Source: Nocardioides marmorisolisilvae
GTDB lineage: Bacteria; Actinomycetota; Actinomycetes; Propionibacteriales; Nocardioidaceae
DNA: 64,000 nucleotides
Assembly (NCBI RefSeq): GCF_031656915.1
Contig: NZ_CP134227.1
Span: forward strand, 3,224,001 to 3,288,000
Direction: 5' to 3'
The notes beneath the pieces are model-generated. The model did no database searches. It was given only the letters and a program-made list of their open reading frames with translations, and was not told the DNA's origin. The translations under genes and the position numbers were made by a program. This document shows, piece after piece, positions 43,890 through 52,317 of this stretch. How positions within the stretch are numbered: position 1 is the first letter of the stretch; every line of letters begins with the position of its first letter.

Positions 43890-44966
43890 ATGTTCACTGC
43901 CGTACCGCTCGTCGCCTGGCTGCTCACGATCCTGGGGCTGCTGGCCATCGTGGGCCTTGACCTGGTCGTCATCGCCCGCCGCCGCCGCGAGATCACCGTC
44001 TCCGACGCGGCTCGCTGGGTCGTGCTGTATGTCGGGCTCGCGGTTGCCTTCGGGGTGGTGCTCCTGCTGTGGGGGCCGCCGGACACGGGGAGCCAGTTCT
44101 TCGCCGGTTACGTCACCGAGTACAGCCTGAGCGTCGACAACCTGTTCGTCTTCGTGATCATCATGGCGAGGTTCGCGGTGCCGCCGCTGGCGGTCGACAA
44201 GACGCTCTACATCGGCATCGTGCTGTCACTGCTGATGCGCGCGGTGTTCATCGTCGCCGGAGCAGCCGCGATCGCGGCTGCGACCTGGACGTTCTACGTG
44301 TTCGGCGCCTTCCTCGTCTACACCGCCGTGAAGCTCGTGCTCGAGGGTGAGAACGACGAGGCGGACTTCCAGGAGGGCCGGCTCCTACGACGACTGCGCC
44401 GCGTCCTGCCGTTGACGGCCGACTACCACGGCGACCGGATCGTCGTTCGCGCCCACGGGCGTCGGATGGCGACCCCGCTGGCGATCGCCATCGCGGCCAT
44501 CGGCGTGGCGAACGTCGTCTTCGCCCTGGACTCCATCCCGGCCATCTTCGGCCTGACCCAGGACACGTTCGTGGTGCTGACCGCCAACGCCTTCGCGCTG
44601 ATGGGCCTGCGTCAGCTCTACTTCCTGATCGGCGGGCTGCTGGGGAAGATCGTCTACCTCAACGTCGGCCTGTCGGTGATCCTCGCCTTCGTCGGGGTGA
44701 AGCTCCTCGTCGAGGCACTGCACGGCTCGGGGGTCGACCACCTCGGCGCGGTCGGCCTTCCGGAGATCACCACGGGCTTCTCGCTGATGTTCATCCTGGT
44801 CGTGCTAGGTCTGACGATCGCCGCGAGCCTGGCACGGGATGCGTGGCAACAGCGGCTTGCCTGGCGGCGAGGCAGTCGAGGTGTCGACGTGATTCCCGCT
44901 GCTCGGCGTAACAGGGACCAGGCGTCATGGCCGACAAGCGGCGCCAACCGCGACCGACACCCCTGA
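43890..44966 (+). CDS. TerC-family integral membrane protein
   Basis: A 358-residue protein with about nine transmembrane helices. The first conserved acidic motif is EYSLSVDNLFVFVIIM (around residue 75) and the second is FALDSIPAIFGLTQDTFVVL (around 215). TerC proteins are linked to metal homeostasis, notably Mn2+ export and metalation of exported proteins, and to tellurite resistance. The C-terminus past about residue 320 is basic and hydrophilic. No other tellurium genes are near. Confidence 0.88.
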   Translation: MFTAVPLVAWLLTILGLLAIVGLDLVVIARRRREITVSDAARWVVLYVGLAVAFGVVLLLWGPPDTGSQFFAGYVTEYSLSVDNLFVFVIIMARFAVPPLAVDKTLYIGIVLSLLMRAVFIVAGAAAIAAATWTFYVFGAFLVYTAVKLVLEGENDEADFQEGRLLRRLRRVLPLTADYHGDRIVVRAHGRRMATPLAIAIAAIGVANVVFALDSIPAIFGLTQDTFVVLTANAFALMGLRQLYFLIGGLLGKIVYLNVGLSVILAFVGVKLLVEALHGSGVDHLGAVGLPEITTGFSLMFILVVLGLTIAASLARDAWQQRLAWRRGSRGVDVIPAARRNRDQASWPTSGANRDRHP

Positions 44967-45133
44967 CCCGCCAGATCCGCGAATGGGTCCGGGCTCCGTT
45001 GCGCTGCTACCGGCGCACCTGCCCGCATGCTTCCAACGCCGATGCCTCAGATGGGCTGGGCGGGGGGCTGTCGCTGGGCACCGCCTCGGTGGCAGCCTGG
45101 GAGAGCACTCCATGACTCGGCGGAGGGAGACTC

Positions 45134-46552
45134 GTGATGACCACCCCGGCCACCCCTGCCCCGGGAGGCCCAGCTGGCTTTGCGGGTGTCGAGCACCTGG
45201 TGGTGCTGATGTTGGAGAACCGCTCCTTCGACCACATGTTGGGCTACCTGTACGCCGAGGCCGGGAACGTGTCGCCGGCCGGGGACCCGTTCGAGGGCCT
45301 GACCGGCAGCGAGTCGTGTCCGGGCAGCGACGGCCAACCGGTTCCGGTCTACCAGCTGACTCCCCAGACCCAGGACGTGTACTTCTACCCGGGCGCCGAT
45401 CCGGGCGAGGGGTATGCCGCGACGAACAGGCAGTGTTACGGATCATCGGGCCCACCGGCGGCCGGTGCCACGGCGCCCATGAGCGGCTTCGTGACCGACT
45501 ACGCCTCCGCGATCGCCGCGAACAGGGCCAAGGGCTGGTACGTCTTCGCGGGCACCGCCGAGTCCTGGATCATGGGCTGTCACACCCCGGCCACACTGCC
45601 GGTGCTCTCCGCTCTCGCCCGAGGCTTCGCGGTCTGTGACCACTGGTACGGCGCGGCGCCGACGATGACGATGCCGAACCGGGCGTTCGTGTGCGCGGGC
45701 ACCAGCCAGGGACACATGGATGACGTCACCAAGGCGTTCACCTGTCCGTCGATCTTCGGGTCATTGGGTGCGGCGAACCTCGCCTGGAAGATCTATGGCT
45801 ACACCTCGGCGCCGTTGACCAAGTCCGACTTCCCCGACACCAAGACCGCCCCGGCGGCCAACTTCGGTCACTTCGCCGACTTCGAGGCCGACTGTCGGAC
45901 CGGGTCGCTGCCCGTCTATGCGTTCCTCGAGCCCTCCTGGGGGTCGGACGGCAACAGCCAGCACCCGAACTACAACCTCGCCCTGGGCGAGCAGCTGCTG
46001 CTGGAGACGTACCGCGCCCTACGGGACAGCCCGGCCTGGGAGCAGACACTGCTGGTGATCACCTACGACGAGCACGGTGGCTGCTACGACCATGTGTCCC
46101 CGCCCTGGGGCGCGACGCCGCCGGACCAGACCGTGGGGGAGTACGGCTTCGACTTCACCCGCTTCGGACCTCGGGTCCCGGCCGTGCTGGTCTCCCCATT
46201 CATCGAGGCCGGCACCGTCTACCGGGCTCCTGGCCAGACACCCCTGGACCACACCAGCATCCTGGCCACCATCGAGAAGAGATGGGGCATCGCCCCGCTC
46301 ACCGCCCGCGACGCCGCAGCCCCTGATCTGGCCGGGGCGCTCACCCTGACCACAGCACGCACCGATGACCCACTGGCCAGCGTCACCGCCCCGCCGGCCC
46401 CGACGAACCCGACCGGCCTGGTCGTGCAGGCCTCGCACCTGCAACAGATCCAGGCCGCCCTGATCGCCGACCAGGCGGGCAGGCCTCCCGAAGAGCTCGC
46501 CGTACTGCAGACCAACGCCGACTACCAGCGCTACATAGACGAGCACGGGTAA
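45134..46552 (+). CDS. Phospholipase C/acid phosphatase-like phosphoesterase
   Basis: A 472-residue member of the phosphoesterase family that includes bacterial phospholipases C and Acp[21 protein letters not shown] (about residue 19) gives metal ligands Glu/Asn/Asp, [16 protein letters not shown] is the substrate region, and [17 protein letters not shown] gives Asp/Glu/His ligands. No signal peptide or TAT motif is evident, unlike most PLCs, so it may be cytosolic or use another route. GGAGGGAGA precedes GTG 45134; ATG 45137 is an equally possible start. Confidence 0.86.
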   Translation: MMTTPATPAPGGPAGFAGVEHLVVLMLENRSFDHMLGYLYAEAGNVSPAGDPFEGLTGSESCPGSDGQPVPVYQLTPQTQDVYFYPGADPGEGYAATNRQCYGSSGPPAAGATAPMSGFVTDYASAIAANRAKGWYVFAGTAESWIMGCHTPATLPVLSALARGFAVCDHWYGAAPTMTMPNRAFVCAGTSQGHMDDVTKAFTCPSIFGSLGAANLAWKIYGYTSAPLTKSDFPDTKTAPAANFGHFADFEADCRTGSLPVYAFLEPSWGSDGNSQHPNYNLALGEQLLLETYRALRDSPAWEQTLLVITYDEHGGCYDHVSPPWGATPPDQTVGEYGFDFTRFGPRVPAVLVSPFIEAGTVYRAPGQTPLDHTSILATIEKRWGIAPLTARDAAAPDLAGALTLTTARTDDPLASVTAPPAPTNPTGLVVQASHLQQIQAALIADQAGRPPEELAVLQTNADYQRYIDEHG

Positions 46553-46835
46553 GAAGCGGTCGATGTGCATAGCGCCTGCCGGCGACCGGACGAGCTCCGA
46601 CTTCGGTCCGTCGAGCAGATGGCGATCGCCGACCCCTGGTCCTTGACCAGGCTACCGACCGAGTAGCGAACCACTGGTCGCGATCACACCACCGTGCGTC
46701 GGTGAGGTATCCCCGTTCGTCGCGACAACTCCCCACCTCGTCGCACCTCGCCCCCAGATGATGTACCACTGCCCGCTGGTGCTGGAACCATCCCAAATGC
46801 TTGTGACCCCACTCACGTCCCTCGGGAGGACATCC

Positions 46836-48062
46836 ATGAGATTGACCGCCTTTGCTCGCCCCTATGTCGCCACCGGCTCGATGATCGCGGTCGCAGCCGC
46901 CATGCTGGTCGCCAGCGGAGCCGTCGCTGGTTCCCAGGCCGGCGCCGCTCCAGCTCGTCCACTGAGCACCGTCACTACCTGGGCCTCGGCCGACGACAAG
47001 GCCGGTGGCAGCCTCACCGATGTCACGTTGCGCGACCTGGTGCACACGACCATCGGAGGCACCAACCCCCGGTTCCGGCTCTCGAACTACTCCGGAACCG
47101 GGCCGGTCACGTTCTCTTCGGTCTATGTCGGTACGCCGACCGCGACCGACTCGGCTGCGATCGTGCCTGGCACGAATCAGCAGATCACCTTCGGCGGACA
47201 GACCTCGGTGACCATCCCGGCCGGTGCAGTGGTGCTTAGCGACCCGCTGCCGGAGACGCTCGCTCCGGGCGCCGACCTGTCGGTATCGCTGGCGCTAGAG
47301 GGCACAGCGAGTGTCCTCACAGCCCACAACAGGAGCATGCAGTACACCTTCAAGTCAGGCTCCGGCGATTGGGCTGCCGATGTGTCGGCGGACCACTTCG
47401 GAACCCAGGACGCCAACTGGTTCTTCCTCGACGGCGTCAGCGTCGAGGCGCCGACCCACCAGGGCACAATGGCAGTCCTCGGGGACTCGATCACCGACGG
47501 TGTCGGATCGACGATCAACGCCAACCGCCGGTGGACCGACGACCTGGCCAGACGTATCGCGCACCTGCCCGCGCTCAAGCAGTTCGGCATCGCCAACGAA
47601 GGCATCTCCGGCAACCATGTCGCCTCTGGCGGTGGCGCTGCCGGTCTGCCCGGCCAAACCAGGCTCGTACGCGATGTGCTCACCCAGCCGGGCATCGGCT
47701 CGGTGTTCCTCTTCGAGGGCATCAACGACATCAGCGGCGGCATCTCCGCCGACGCTCTGATCGCCGCCGACCAGCAGATCGCCGCCCAGGCACACGCCAT
47801 GGGCAAATGCGTCTATGCCGGCACCATCACCCCGACCAGCATCTTGACTCCTGCGCAGGAAGCCGTTCGCAACCAGGTCAACCAGTACCTGCGGACGAGC
47901 AGCGACTTCGACGCCGTCTTCGACTTCGATGCGGCGGTCCGCGATCCCGCAGATCCCACCCGGTTGGCCACCCTGTACGACTCCGGTGACCACATCCACC
48001 CCAGCGACGCCGGCTACCTGGCCATCGCCAACTCGGTCGACCTATCCGACCTAGCCTGCTGA
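46836..48062 (+). CDS. Secreted SGNH/GDSL-type esterase
   Basis: A 408-residue exported hydrolase. A signal peptide (about residues 1-38, ending GSQAGAAPA) is followed by a beta-rich N-terminal domain (to about residue 200) and the SGNH domain: block I AVLGDSITDGVGST (nucleophile Ser), block II NEGISGNHV, block III FEGINDISGG, block V HIHPSDAGY (catalytic Asp/His). The arrangement fits carbohydrate esterase-like or rhamnogalacturonan acetylesterase-like proteins, so pectin-derived substrates are possible beside an aldarate island; this is inference. GGGAGGA precedes the ATG. Confidence 0.87.
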   Translation: MRLTAFARPYVATGSMIAVAAAMLVASGAVAGSQAGAAPARPLSTVTTWASADDKAGGSLTDVTLRDLVHTTIGGTNPRFRLSNYSGTGPVTFSSVYVGTPTATDSAAIVPGTNQQITFGGQTSVTIPAGAVVLSDPLPETLAPGADLSVSLALEGTASVLTAHNRSMQYTFKSGSGDWAADVSADHFGTQDANWFFLDGVSVEAPTHQGTMAVLGDSITDGVGSTINANRRWTDDLARRIAHLPALKQFGIANEGISGNHVASGGGAAGLPGQTRLVRDVLTQPGIGSVFLFEGINDISGGISADALIAADQQIAAQAHAMGKCVYAGTITPTSILTPAQEAVRNQVNQYLRTSSDFDAVFDFDAAVRDPADPTRLATLYDSGDHIHPSDAGYLAIANSVDLSDLAC

Positions 48063-48087
48063 GCAGCAACCTCGGAAGAAAGCGGAG

Positions 48088-48116
48088 GGGGGCGCCGCAC
48101 TCTCGGCGGCGCCCCC
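48088..48116 (+). terminator. Terminator-like hairpin after SGNH esterase gene
   Basis: GGGGGCGCCGC and GCGGCGCCCCC form a perfect 11-bp stem with a 7-nt loop, starting 26 bp past the stop and followed by a weak pyrimidine run (TCTCCGTCATTT). Confidence 0.75.
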
Positions 48117-48133
48117 TCTCCGTCATTTCACCA

Positions 48134-48168
48134 AAACCGCAGGTCAGACGGGGTCTGGCCTGCGGTTT
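48134..48168 (-). terminator. Terminator of tRNA-Phe (long interrupted stem-loop)
   Basis: AAACCGCAGG/CCTGCGGTTT (10 bp), then one mismatch, then CAGAC/GTCTG with a GGG loop, immediately beyond the 3' end of tRNA-Phe on the minus strand. It ends in TTTT on that strand. Confidence 0.75.
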
Positions 48169-48171
48169 CGG

Positions 48172-48248
48172 TGGTGGCCAGGGGCGGGGTCGAACCGCCG
48201 ACCTTCCGATTTTCAGTCGGACGCTCGTACCAACTGAGCTACCTGGCC
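48172..48248 (-). tRNA. tRNA-Phe (anticodon GAA)
   Basis: On the minus strand a complete cloverleaf: acceptor GGCCAGG pairs with CCTGGCC, D-arm GCTC/GAGC, anticodon loop CTGAAAA (GAA) on a TCCGA/TCGGA stem, and T-arm GGCGG-TTCGACC-CCGCC. The 3' CCA is encoded. Length 77 nt. Confidence 0.97.
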
Positions 48249-48311
48249 GGGCCGCGGCACACGATACCGGAGCAGTCGGGGTGGGCGACAATCGAGTCCC
48301 GCGCGTCGCGC

Positions 48312-48659
48312 TCAGCCCCAGCCCCATGCGTGCAGCTGGGCGTCGTCGAGTCCGAAGTGATGGGCCACCTCGTGCACCACGGTGATCCGCACCTCCTCGA
48401 CCAGCTGGTCGCGGTCCTGACACATCCGGGCGAGCGGGCCGCGGAAGATCAGGATCCGGTCCGGCGGCACGAAGGTGTAGCTGCTGGTCCGCTCGGTGAG
48501 CGGGATGCCGTCGTACAGCCCGAGCAGGTGCGGGTCGTGCGAGGGAGGCTCTGCCTCGACCAGTACGACGCAGTTGTCGATCAGCCGGGACAGCTCGACC
48601 GGCATCGAGTCGAGGGCGTCGGCGACCAGCCGCTCGAACTCGTCCGCGGTGACCTCCAT
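48312..48659 (-). CDS. Zincin-like metallopeptidase family protein
   Basis: A 115-residue protein with an HExxH zinc site (VVHEVAHHFGLDD) near the C-terminus, preceded by YTFVPPDRILIFRGPLAR. It belongs to the short actinobacterial zincin-like family (PF06262 type), cytosolic, with unknown substrates. GGGGAG lies about 9 nt before the ATG. The gene lies between the two tRNA genes, on the same strand as tRNA-Phe. Confidence 0.85.
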   Translation of the reverse strand: MEVTADEFERLVADALDSMPVELSRLIDNCVVLVEAEPPSHDPHLLGLYDGIPLTERTSSYTFVPPDRILIFRGPLARMCQDRDQLVEEVRITVVHEVAHHFGLDDAQLHAWGWG

Positions 48660-48763
48660 CGGGACAGTCTCCCCGACGCCACCCAGCGGTTCGGACCAGC
48701 CGAGGATTTGAGGGGTCGCCGAGGCCAGCCCTATGCTGGGGCGGCCGCCCGCCGGGCGGTGGG

Positions 48764-48836
48764 GCCCCCATCGTCTAGTGGCCCAGGACCCCGCCCTTTC
48801 ACGGCGGTAGCACGGGTTCGAATCCCGTTGGGGGTG
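48764..48836 (+). tRNA. tRNA-Glu (anticodon TTC); integration site of the downstream element
   Basis: Complete 73-nt cloverleaf: acceptor GCCCCCA with TGGGGGT (G1-U72, as in other actinobacterial tRNA-Glu), anticodon loop CTTTCAC on CCGCC/GGCGG, and T-arm ACGGG-TTCGAAT-CCCGT. No CCA is encoded. A tyrosine integrase gene begins 100 bp downstream, the usual layout of an element that uses the tRNA 3' end as attB and regenerates it as attL. Confidence 0.96.
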
Positions 48837-48936
48837 CTGTAGAATCATGCCTCTGACCTGCGGAAACATACCGATGCAAGACCGGTCGTGAATCCCTGTC
48901 AACACCCGGTCAACAATCCCGAGGCAGGATGGGCAC
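48764..48936. other. Probable attL of the integrated element
   Basis: The crossover core should lie in the 3' half of tRNA-Glu. Downstream, GTCAACA occurs twice 11 bp apart (48898-48904, 48909-48915), a plausible arm-type integrase site. The matching attR must be right of this window and is not seen. Confidence 0.6.
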
Positions 48937-50139
48937 ATGGCGAGCATCCGTGAACGCACCTACAGCAGCGGTGAAACGACCTGGGCAGTGCTCTACCGGC
49001 ACGGAAAACGACAGACCTCGCTGACCTTCACGGACCCCAAGTCGGCCGCGAAGTTCGCTCAGTTGATCGACCTCTTGGGCGCCGACAAGGCGCTGGCCGT
49101 CCATCGCGGCGAGGCCCACGACGACCGGCTCACCGTCGCCGAGCTCGCGGAGCAGTACCTCGCCAACCGGGCCACCAAGGTCACCGAGCGCACGATGACC
49201 GACTACCGCCGCGACGTGGCCAACTGGATCCTGCCCTGGTTCGGGCACCGGACCGCCGAGTCCCTCAACGAGGCCGACGTGCAGAAGTGGGTCGACCACA
49301 TGGCCCGCAGCCTCGCGCCCAAGTCGGTGGGCGATCGACACATGCTGCTGCACTCGATGTACAAGTACGGCACCGCCCGCTCACGCCAGCTCGTGAGCCA
49401 CAACCCGTGCCTGGAGACCGAGTTCCCCGCACCCGTCCGCAAGCCGCCCAAGGGCACCACCACGCCGGAGTTCCGGTCGATCCTGGCCGCCGCGCTGGCC
49501 AAGGGCAACCCGGACGCCCACGACCTGATCCTGTTCCTAGGCGAGACCGGGTGGCGGTTCTCGGAGGCCATCGCGCTCGACACCCGCGACGTCGACGACG
49601 ACGGGATCGACGTGTGGGTCAACATGTCGCGGGTCTACCGTCTCGACGCCTCCGGCCGCCCGTTCATCGCCGAGGACGCAGCCAAGACCGAGGCCGGGTT
49701 CAGACGCATCAGGATGCTGCCCGAGTCCGCCGCGATGGTCCGCGCCCGGATGATCGGCAAGGCTCAGGCGGGCGAGCTCGTGTTCACCAACTCGCGCGGA
49801 CGGCCGTGGAACCAGAACACCTTCCTGCGCACGACATGGCCCGGCATCCTCAAGGTCGCCGCCTTGGGCGACCGGAGGCCGACGCCGCACTGGCTGCGGC
49901 ACATGCACGTCGCCGTCATGGCGGCCGCCGGCGCGCCGATGCACGAGATCCAGCGGCGCATCGGCCACGACCACTACTCCACCACCGTCGACGTCTACGG
50001 CGGCATGATCGGCGACGTCTCCGACGACACCCTGGCGCGGGCGGCCGCGTTGATGTCGGGCCGCGCGTCGGCGCCGGGCATCGCACCCGTGGTCGCGGGC
50101 GAGGTCGTGCGGGCCGAGCTAGGCCAGATGCAGGAGTGA
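48937..50139 (+). CDS. Tyrosine site-specific recombinase (integrase)
   Basis: A 400-residue phage/ICE integrase. An N-terminal arm-binding domain (GETTWAVLYRHGKRQTSLTF) and core-binding SAM-like domain (ADVQKWVDHMARSLAPKSVG) precede the catalytic domain: Arg I in GETGWRFSEAIAL, HxxR in PHWLRHMHVAVM, His in RRIGHDHY and the nucleophile Tyr in STTVDVYGG. It inserts and, with an excisionase, excises the element at tRNA-Glu. Confidence 0.93.
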   Translation: MASIRERTYSSGETTWAVLYRHGKRQTSLTFTDPKSAAKFAQLIDLLGADKALAVHRGEAHDDRLTVAELAEQYLANRATKVTERTMTDYRRDVANWILPWFGHRTAESLNEADVQKWVDHMARSLAPKSVGDRHMLLHSMYKYGTARSRQLVSHNPCLETEFPAPVRKPPKGTTTPEFRSILAAALAKGNPDAHDLILFLGETGWRFSEAIALDTRDVDDDGIDVWVNMSRVYRLDASGRPFIAEDAAKTEAGFRRIRMLPESAAMVRARMIGKAQAGELVFTNSRGRPWNQNTFLRTTWPGILKVAALGDRRPTPHWLRHMHVAVMAAAGAPMHEIQRRIGHDHYSTTVDVYGGMIGDVSDDTLARAAALMSGRASAPGIAPVVAGEVVRAELGQMQE

Positions 50140-50331
50140 CCCGTTCGACGCCTGACGACACGGCGTGTGCCGCCGATCCAGGCGCCGATACGCCGCCCAC
50201 AGCTCGGCGACCGTGCACAGCCCCAACGCGGACTCCTTGACGAGCGCCGTCACCGAGCCGTCGACCTCAACCAACGCCCAGTCGTGCCCCGTCGGCAAGT
50301 CCTGAGGGCCGATTACTCGCACCTGATACAT
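50119..50331 (-). CDS. Hypothetical small prophage protein
   Basis: About 70 residues (MYQVRVIGPQDLPTGHDWAL...AAYRRLDRRH), no recognised family; the first half looks like a compact beta domain. AAGGAG precedes ATG 50331; an ATG at 50352 is an alternative. The 3' end overlaps the integrase gene by 21 bases on the opposite strand. Confidence 0.5.
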   Translation of the reverse strand: MYQVRVIGPQDLPTGHDWALVEVDGSVTALVKESALGLCTVAELWAAYRRLDRRHTPCRQASNGSLLHLA

Positions 50332-50354
50332 CCGAGAGGTCTCCTTCGCCATTG

Positions 50355-50388
50355 AGCCCCGTCGCCGTAGTCCGGCGAGGTTGGGGCT
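50355..50388 (-). terminator. Hairpin downstream of the repressor gene
   Basis: AGCCCC/GGGGCT outer stem with CGCCG/CGGCG inner stem, between the repressor stop and the next leftward gene. There is no clear T-run; it may be a terminator or leader hairpin. Confidence 0.4.
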
Positions 50389-50431
50389 TACGGTAGGCGC
50401 GGTTCGAACCGGTGTTCGCGGAACGCCGAAG

Positions 50432-50845
50432 TTACTGCTCGGTCCCCGTGCGGATGTCTCGAATCAGTCGCGCGACCGACTCCTCGAGCTCGGCCGCATT
50501 CTCAATCGGTCCCTTGACCACGACGCGCACGCCGAAGTCGCCGGTCACCTCGAACTCAATCAGGCCTACCTCGGTGCTCATGATCGCATCGGGACCCCCG
50601 TGCCCTAGTTCGTTCTCCAGCCGGTCGAGGGTCCACTCAAGCCGCTCGAACGTTGCGGTCTGGGTTTGCGGCACGTCGTCGAGCGCCCGCGTGATCGTCT
50701 TGCGGTCGACGCCGGACTCCTTGGAGAGTCCGCTGTTCGTCAGTCCGATCCTGCGCATCCGTCGCCGGATCGCTTCCCCGCGCGACTGCGCGCCGTCGTC
50801 CGTAGTCACGGGCGCAAGTGTCTCAGTGAGCGCCGCTGTTGGCAT
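50432..50845 (-). CDS. Helix-turn-helix protein, probable prophage repressor
   Basis: A 137-residue protein. An N-terminal HTH (EAIRRRMRRIGLTNSGLSKE then SGVDRKTITRALD) is followed by a C-terminal alpha/beta domain (VGLIEFEVTGDFGVRVVVKG) ending in a helix. It is divergent from the excisionase-like early operon, the classical position of an immunity repressor. Repeated ATCCACA/TGTGGA motifs in the intergenic region are candidate operators. Confidence 0.72.
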   Translation of the reverse strand: MPTAALTETLAPVTTDDGAQSRGEAIRRRMRRIGLTNSGLSKESGVDRKTITRALDDVPQTQTATFERLEWTLDRLENELGHGGPDAIMSTEVGLIEFEVTGDFGVRVVVKGPIENAAELEESVARLIRDIRTGTEQ

Positions 50846-50888
50846 GACAACCCTCCGATTAGTCGAAGTACCTGGCCCATCTTGCTCT

Positions 50889-50938
50889 CAATCCACAGCA
50901 ATCCACAAGAGTCCCGGAAAAAAGGTCAAATCTGTGGA
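50889..50938. promoter_or_regulatory. Candidate repressor operators of the element
   Basis: CAATCCACA occurs twice in tandem with 10-bp periodicity (50889-50897, 50899-50907), and TGTGGA occurs inverted at 50933-50938. They lie between the divergent repressor and early-operon starts. Confidence 0.5.
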
Positions 50939-51014
50939 GTGTTGGTGTTGCGTGATGGGGAATGCGGTGGCACAGTCCCCGTCATACCCCAAAACACCGA
51001 CAGGAGGATGCGGC

Positions 51015-51215
51015 ATGGTCCACACGGTCACCGCTGACGAGGCCCCGTTGCTGCTGAGTCCCAAGCTCGTAGCCAAGTCCCTAGGCATCTCGGAGATGCA
51101 GGTCAAGCACCTCGTCGACGGGGGACAGTTGCCGTCCACCCGCATCAAGAACCGCACATACATCCCGGCCGAGTCGGTGCGGGAGTACGTCGAGAACATC
51201 GCGCGGTCAGCATGA
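51015..51215 (+). CDS. Excisionase-like helix-turn-helix protein
   Basis: A 66-residue HTH_17/excisionase-type protein: LLLSPKLVAKSLGISEMQVK then HLVDGGQLPSTRIKNRTYIPAESV is a MerR-like wing. AGGAGGAT precedes the ATG. First gene of the rightward early operon; probably an excisionase or early regulator. Overlaps the next gene by 4 nt. Confidence 0.75.
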   Translation: MVHTVTADEAPLLLSPKLVAKSLGISEMQVKHLVDGGQLPSTRIKNRTYIPAESVREYVENIARSA

Positions 51216-51457
51216 GGCTCACCACCGAGGCCGACCTCGCCGAGCAGTTCGGGCTCAGCGTCGAGAAGTTGCGCGAACTGCGCCGCCGTCACCGCTGGCC
51301 GCACGTCCGGCTCGGCCGCTTCGACGTCCGGTTCACCGACGCCCAGGTCGAACAGATCGTCGCGCAGCACTCCCAGACCCCGGAGGCTGCGATCGCCGGA
51401 CCCGTGAAGGTGCCCGGTCAGACCGCCCGCTCAGCAGCACGGAGGCGGTCCGCATGA
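51212..51457 (+). CDS. Small HTH protein, excisionase-like (second copy)
   Basis: An 81-residue protein with TEADLAEQFGLSVEKLRELR, then RRHRWPHVRLGRFDVRFTDA, again an HTH-wing layout but divergent from the previous gene, plus a basic C-terminal tail. The ATGA overlap shows coupling. Could be a second excision or control factor. Confidence 0.65.
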   Translation: MRLTTEADLAEQFGLSVEKLRELRRRHRWPHVRLGRFDVRFTDAQVEQIVAQHSQTPEAAIAGPVKVPGQTARSAARRRSA

Positions 51458-51933
51458 CCACCTCATCCCAGGCGATCGACCTGCTCACGCAGATCCGCGA
51501 CCTGCTCCGCCAGCAGGTCCGTCCGTTCGACCAGCGCATCGACGACCTTCGCAAGTCGAATGCCGCCGTCGATTGCAGCATCAGCAGTCTCCTTCACACC
51601 CTGGACAACCTCGAACAGCGCATTGAGGTCGGCGCGCGCCTTGGGATCGCTCATCGGGATTCCTCTCCTACTTCATCGGGTGACACGGGTGAAGGTAGTG
51701 CCCCGGCGGGTTCGGCGGCCGAGAACGTCACGCCCGCCGGGGTCGCGATGATCCGCCTCAAGCGCCTCGTCGTCGCCGGGCTCGAAACGCTCTGCGCCAC
51801 CCTCGACCTGCTGCCCGCCTACGACCGGGAGGACCGCCGCTGGTACAGGCCGGGCCAACTGGGCTGCCTGCACAACGTCGCCCGCCTGTCTGCCGAGTTG
51901 GACGAGAAGTGGGGCACGGGGGTGTGGAAATGA
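51454..51933 (+). CDS. Hypothetical prophage protein with coiled-coil N-terminus
   Basis: A 159-residue protein. The N-terminal 50 residues (AIDLLTQIRDLLRQQVRPFD) are heptad-like, followed by a Ser/Gly/Ala linker and a C-terminal region (MIRLKRLVVAGLETLCATLD...GQLGCLHNVARLSAELDEKW). The linker (about residues 70-90) has low third-position GC, unlike the rest, because it coincides with the strong ribosome-binding site of an antisense ORF. 4-nt overlaps on both sides. Function unknown. Confidence 0.6.
   Translation: MTTSSQAIDLLTQIRDLLRQQVRPFDQRIDDLRKSNAAVDCSISSLLHTLDNLEQRIEVGARLGIAHRDSSPTSSGDTGEGSAPAGSAAENVTPAGVAMIRLKRLVVAGLETLCATLDLLPAYDREDRRWYRPGQLGCLHNVARLSAELDEKWGTGVWK
51463..51654 (-). 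CDS. Possible antisense ORF: small coiled-coil protein
   Basis: On the minus strand a 63-residue frame (MSDPKARADLNALFEVVQGV...DLLAEQVADLREQVDRLG) reads as a regular amphipathic coiled coil, and its ATG is preceded at 7 nt by AGGAGAGG, among the best Shine-Dalgarno sequences in the element. It lies wholly inside the rightward gene 51454-51933. Third-position GC (about 73%) is lower than in the sense frame (about 84%), so the sense gene is the safer call. Confidence 0.35.
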   Translation of the reverse strand: MSDPKARADLNALFEVVQGVKETADAAIDGGIRLAKVVDALVERTDLLAEQVADLREQVDRLG

Positions 51934-52256
51934 CCCCCGGCTACCTCGCCCCCGACGAATACGACCTTTTGTCGCTGATCGCCGACGAGCACACCGTCCC
52001 CGGCGCCGATGCCGTGGACCTGTTCTTGGCCGCGTGTGAGGCCGACGCGAAGGCGCACGGCTGGGTGTCGGTGCCAAGGGTCCGGCTCGCGCTCGCTGGC
52101 GCCGACATCCCGCCCGCTCGGCTCAGCAGTCTTTGGGGCCACTTCACCGGCGACGGCAAGCCGATGCGTCGGATCGAAGGCTGCTTCGACGACAACGACG
52201 GCGGCACGATCCGCAACGGCAACAAGACCTACCCACGGCGCAAGTGGGTCGGCTGA
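51930..52256 (+). CDS. Hypothetical prophage protein
   Basis: A 108-residue protein (MTPGYLAPDEYDLLSLIADE...RRIEGCFDDNDGGTIRNGNK). The middle section (AHGWVSVPRVRLALAGADIP) resembles a winged-helix element but I cannot place it in a family. 4-nt overlap with the upstream gene; last gene before a short hairpin-bearing gap. Confidence 0.55.
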   Translation: MTPGYLAPDEYDLLSLIADEHTVPGADAVDLFLAACEADAKAHGWVSVPRVRLALAGADIPPARLSSLWGHFTGDGKPMRRIEGCFDDNDGGTIRNGNKTYPRRKWVG

Positions 52257-52270
52257 CCCTCCAAAAGCCA

Positions 52271-52297
52271 GACCCCGGCATCCGTAGGGCCGGGGTC
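52271..52297 (+). terminator. Hairpin in early operon (GACCCCGG / CCGGGGTC)
   Basis: An 8-9 bp stem around an 8-nt loop with no T-run, in the 61-bp gap between two phage genes. May be a weak terminator or processing site. Confidence 0.4.
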
Positions 52298-52317
52298 CAG
52301 ACAGAAGGAAGTATCTC

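Noticed and set aside
44927-45115. Small rightward frame between TerC and phospholipase genes
   Set aside because: Overlaps the TerC 3' end, low-complexity translation, no ribosome-binding site; probably not a gene.
50401-50410. GGTTCGAACC resembling a tRNA T-loop next to a hairpin in the prophage
   Set aside because: No matching T-stem, acceptor or anticodon arm can be folded around it; it is just a 10-bp palindrome.
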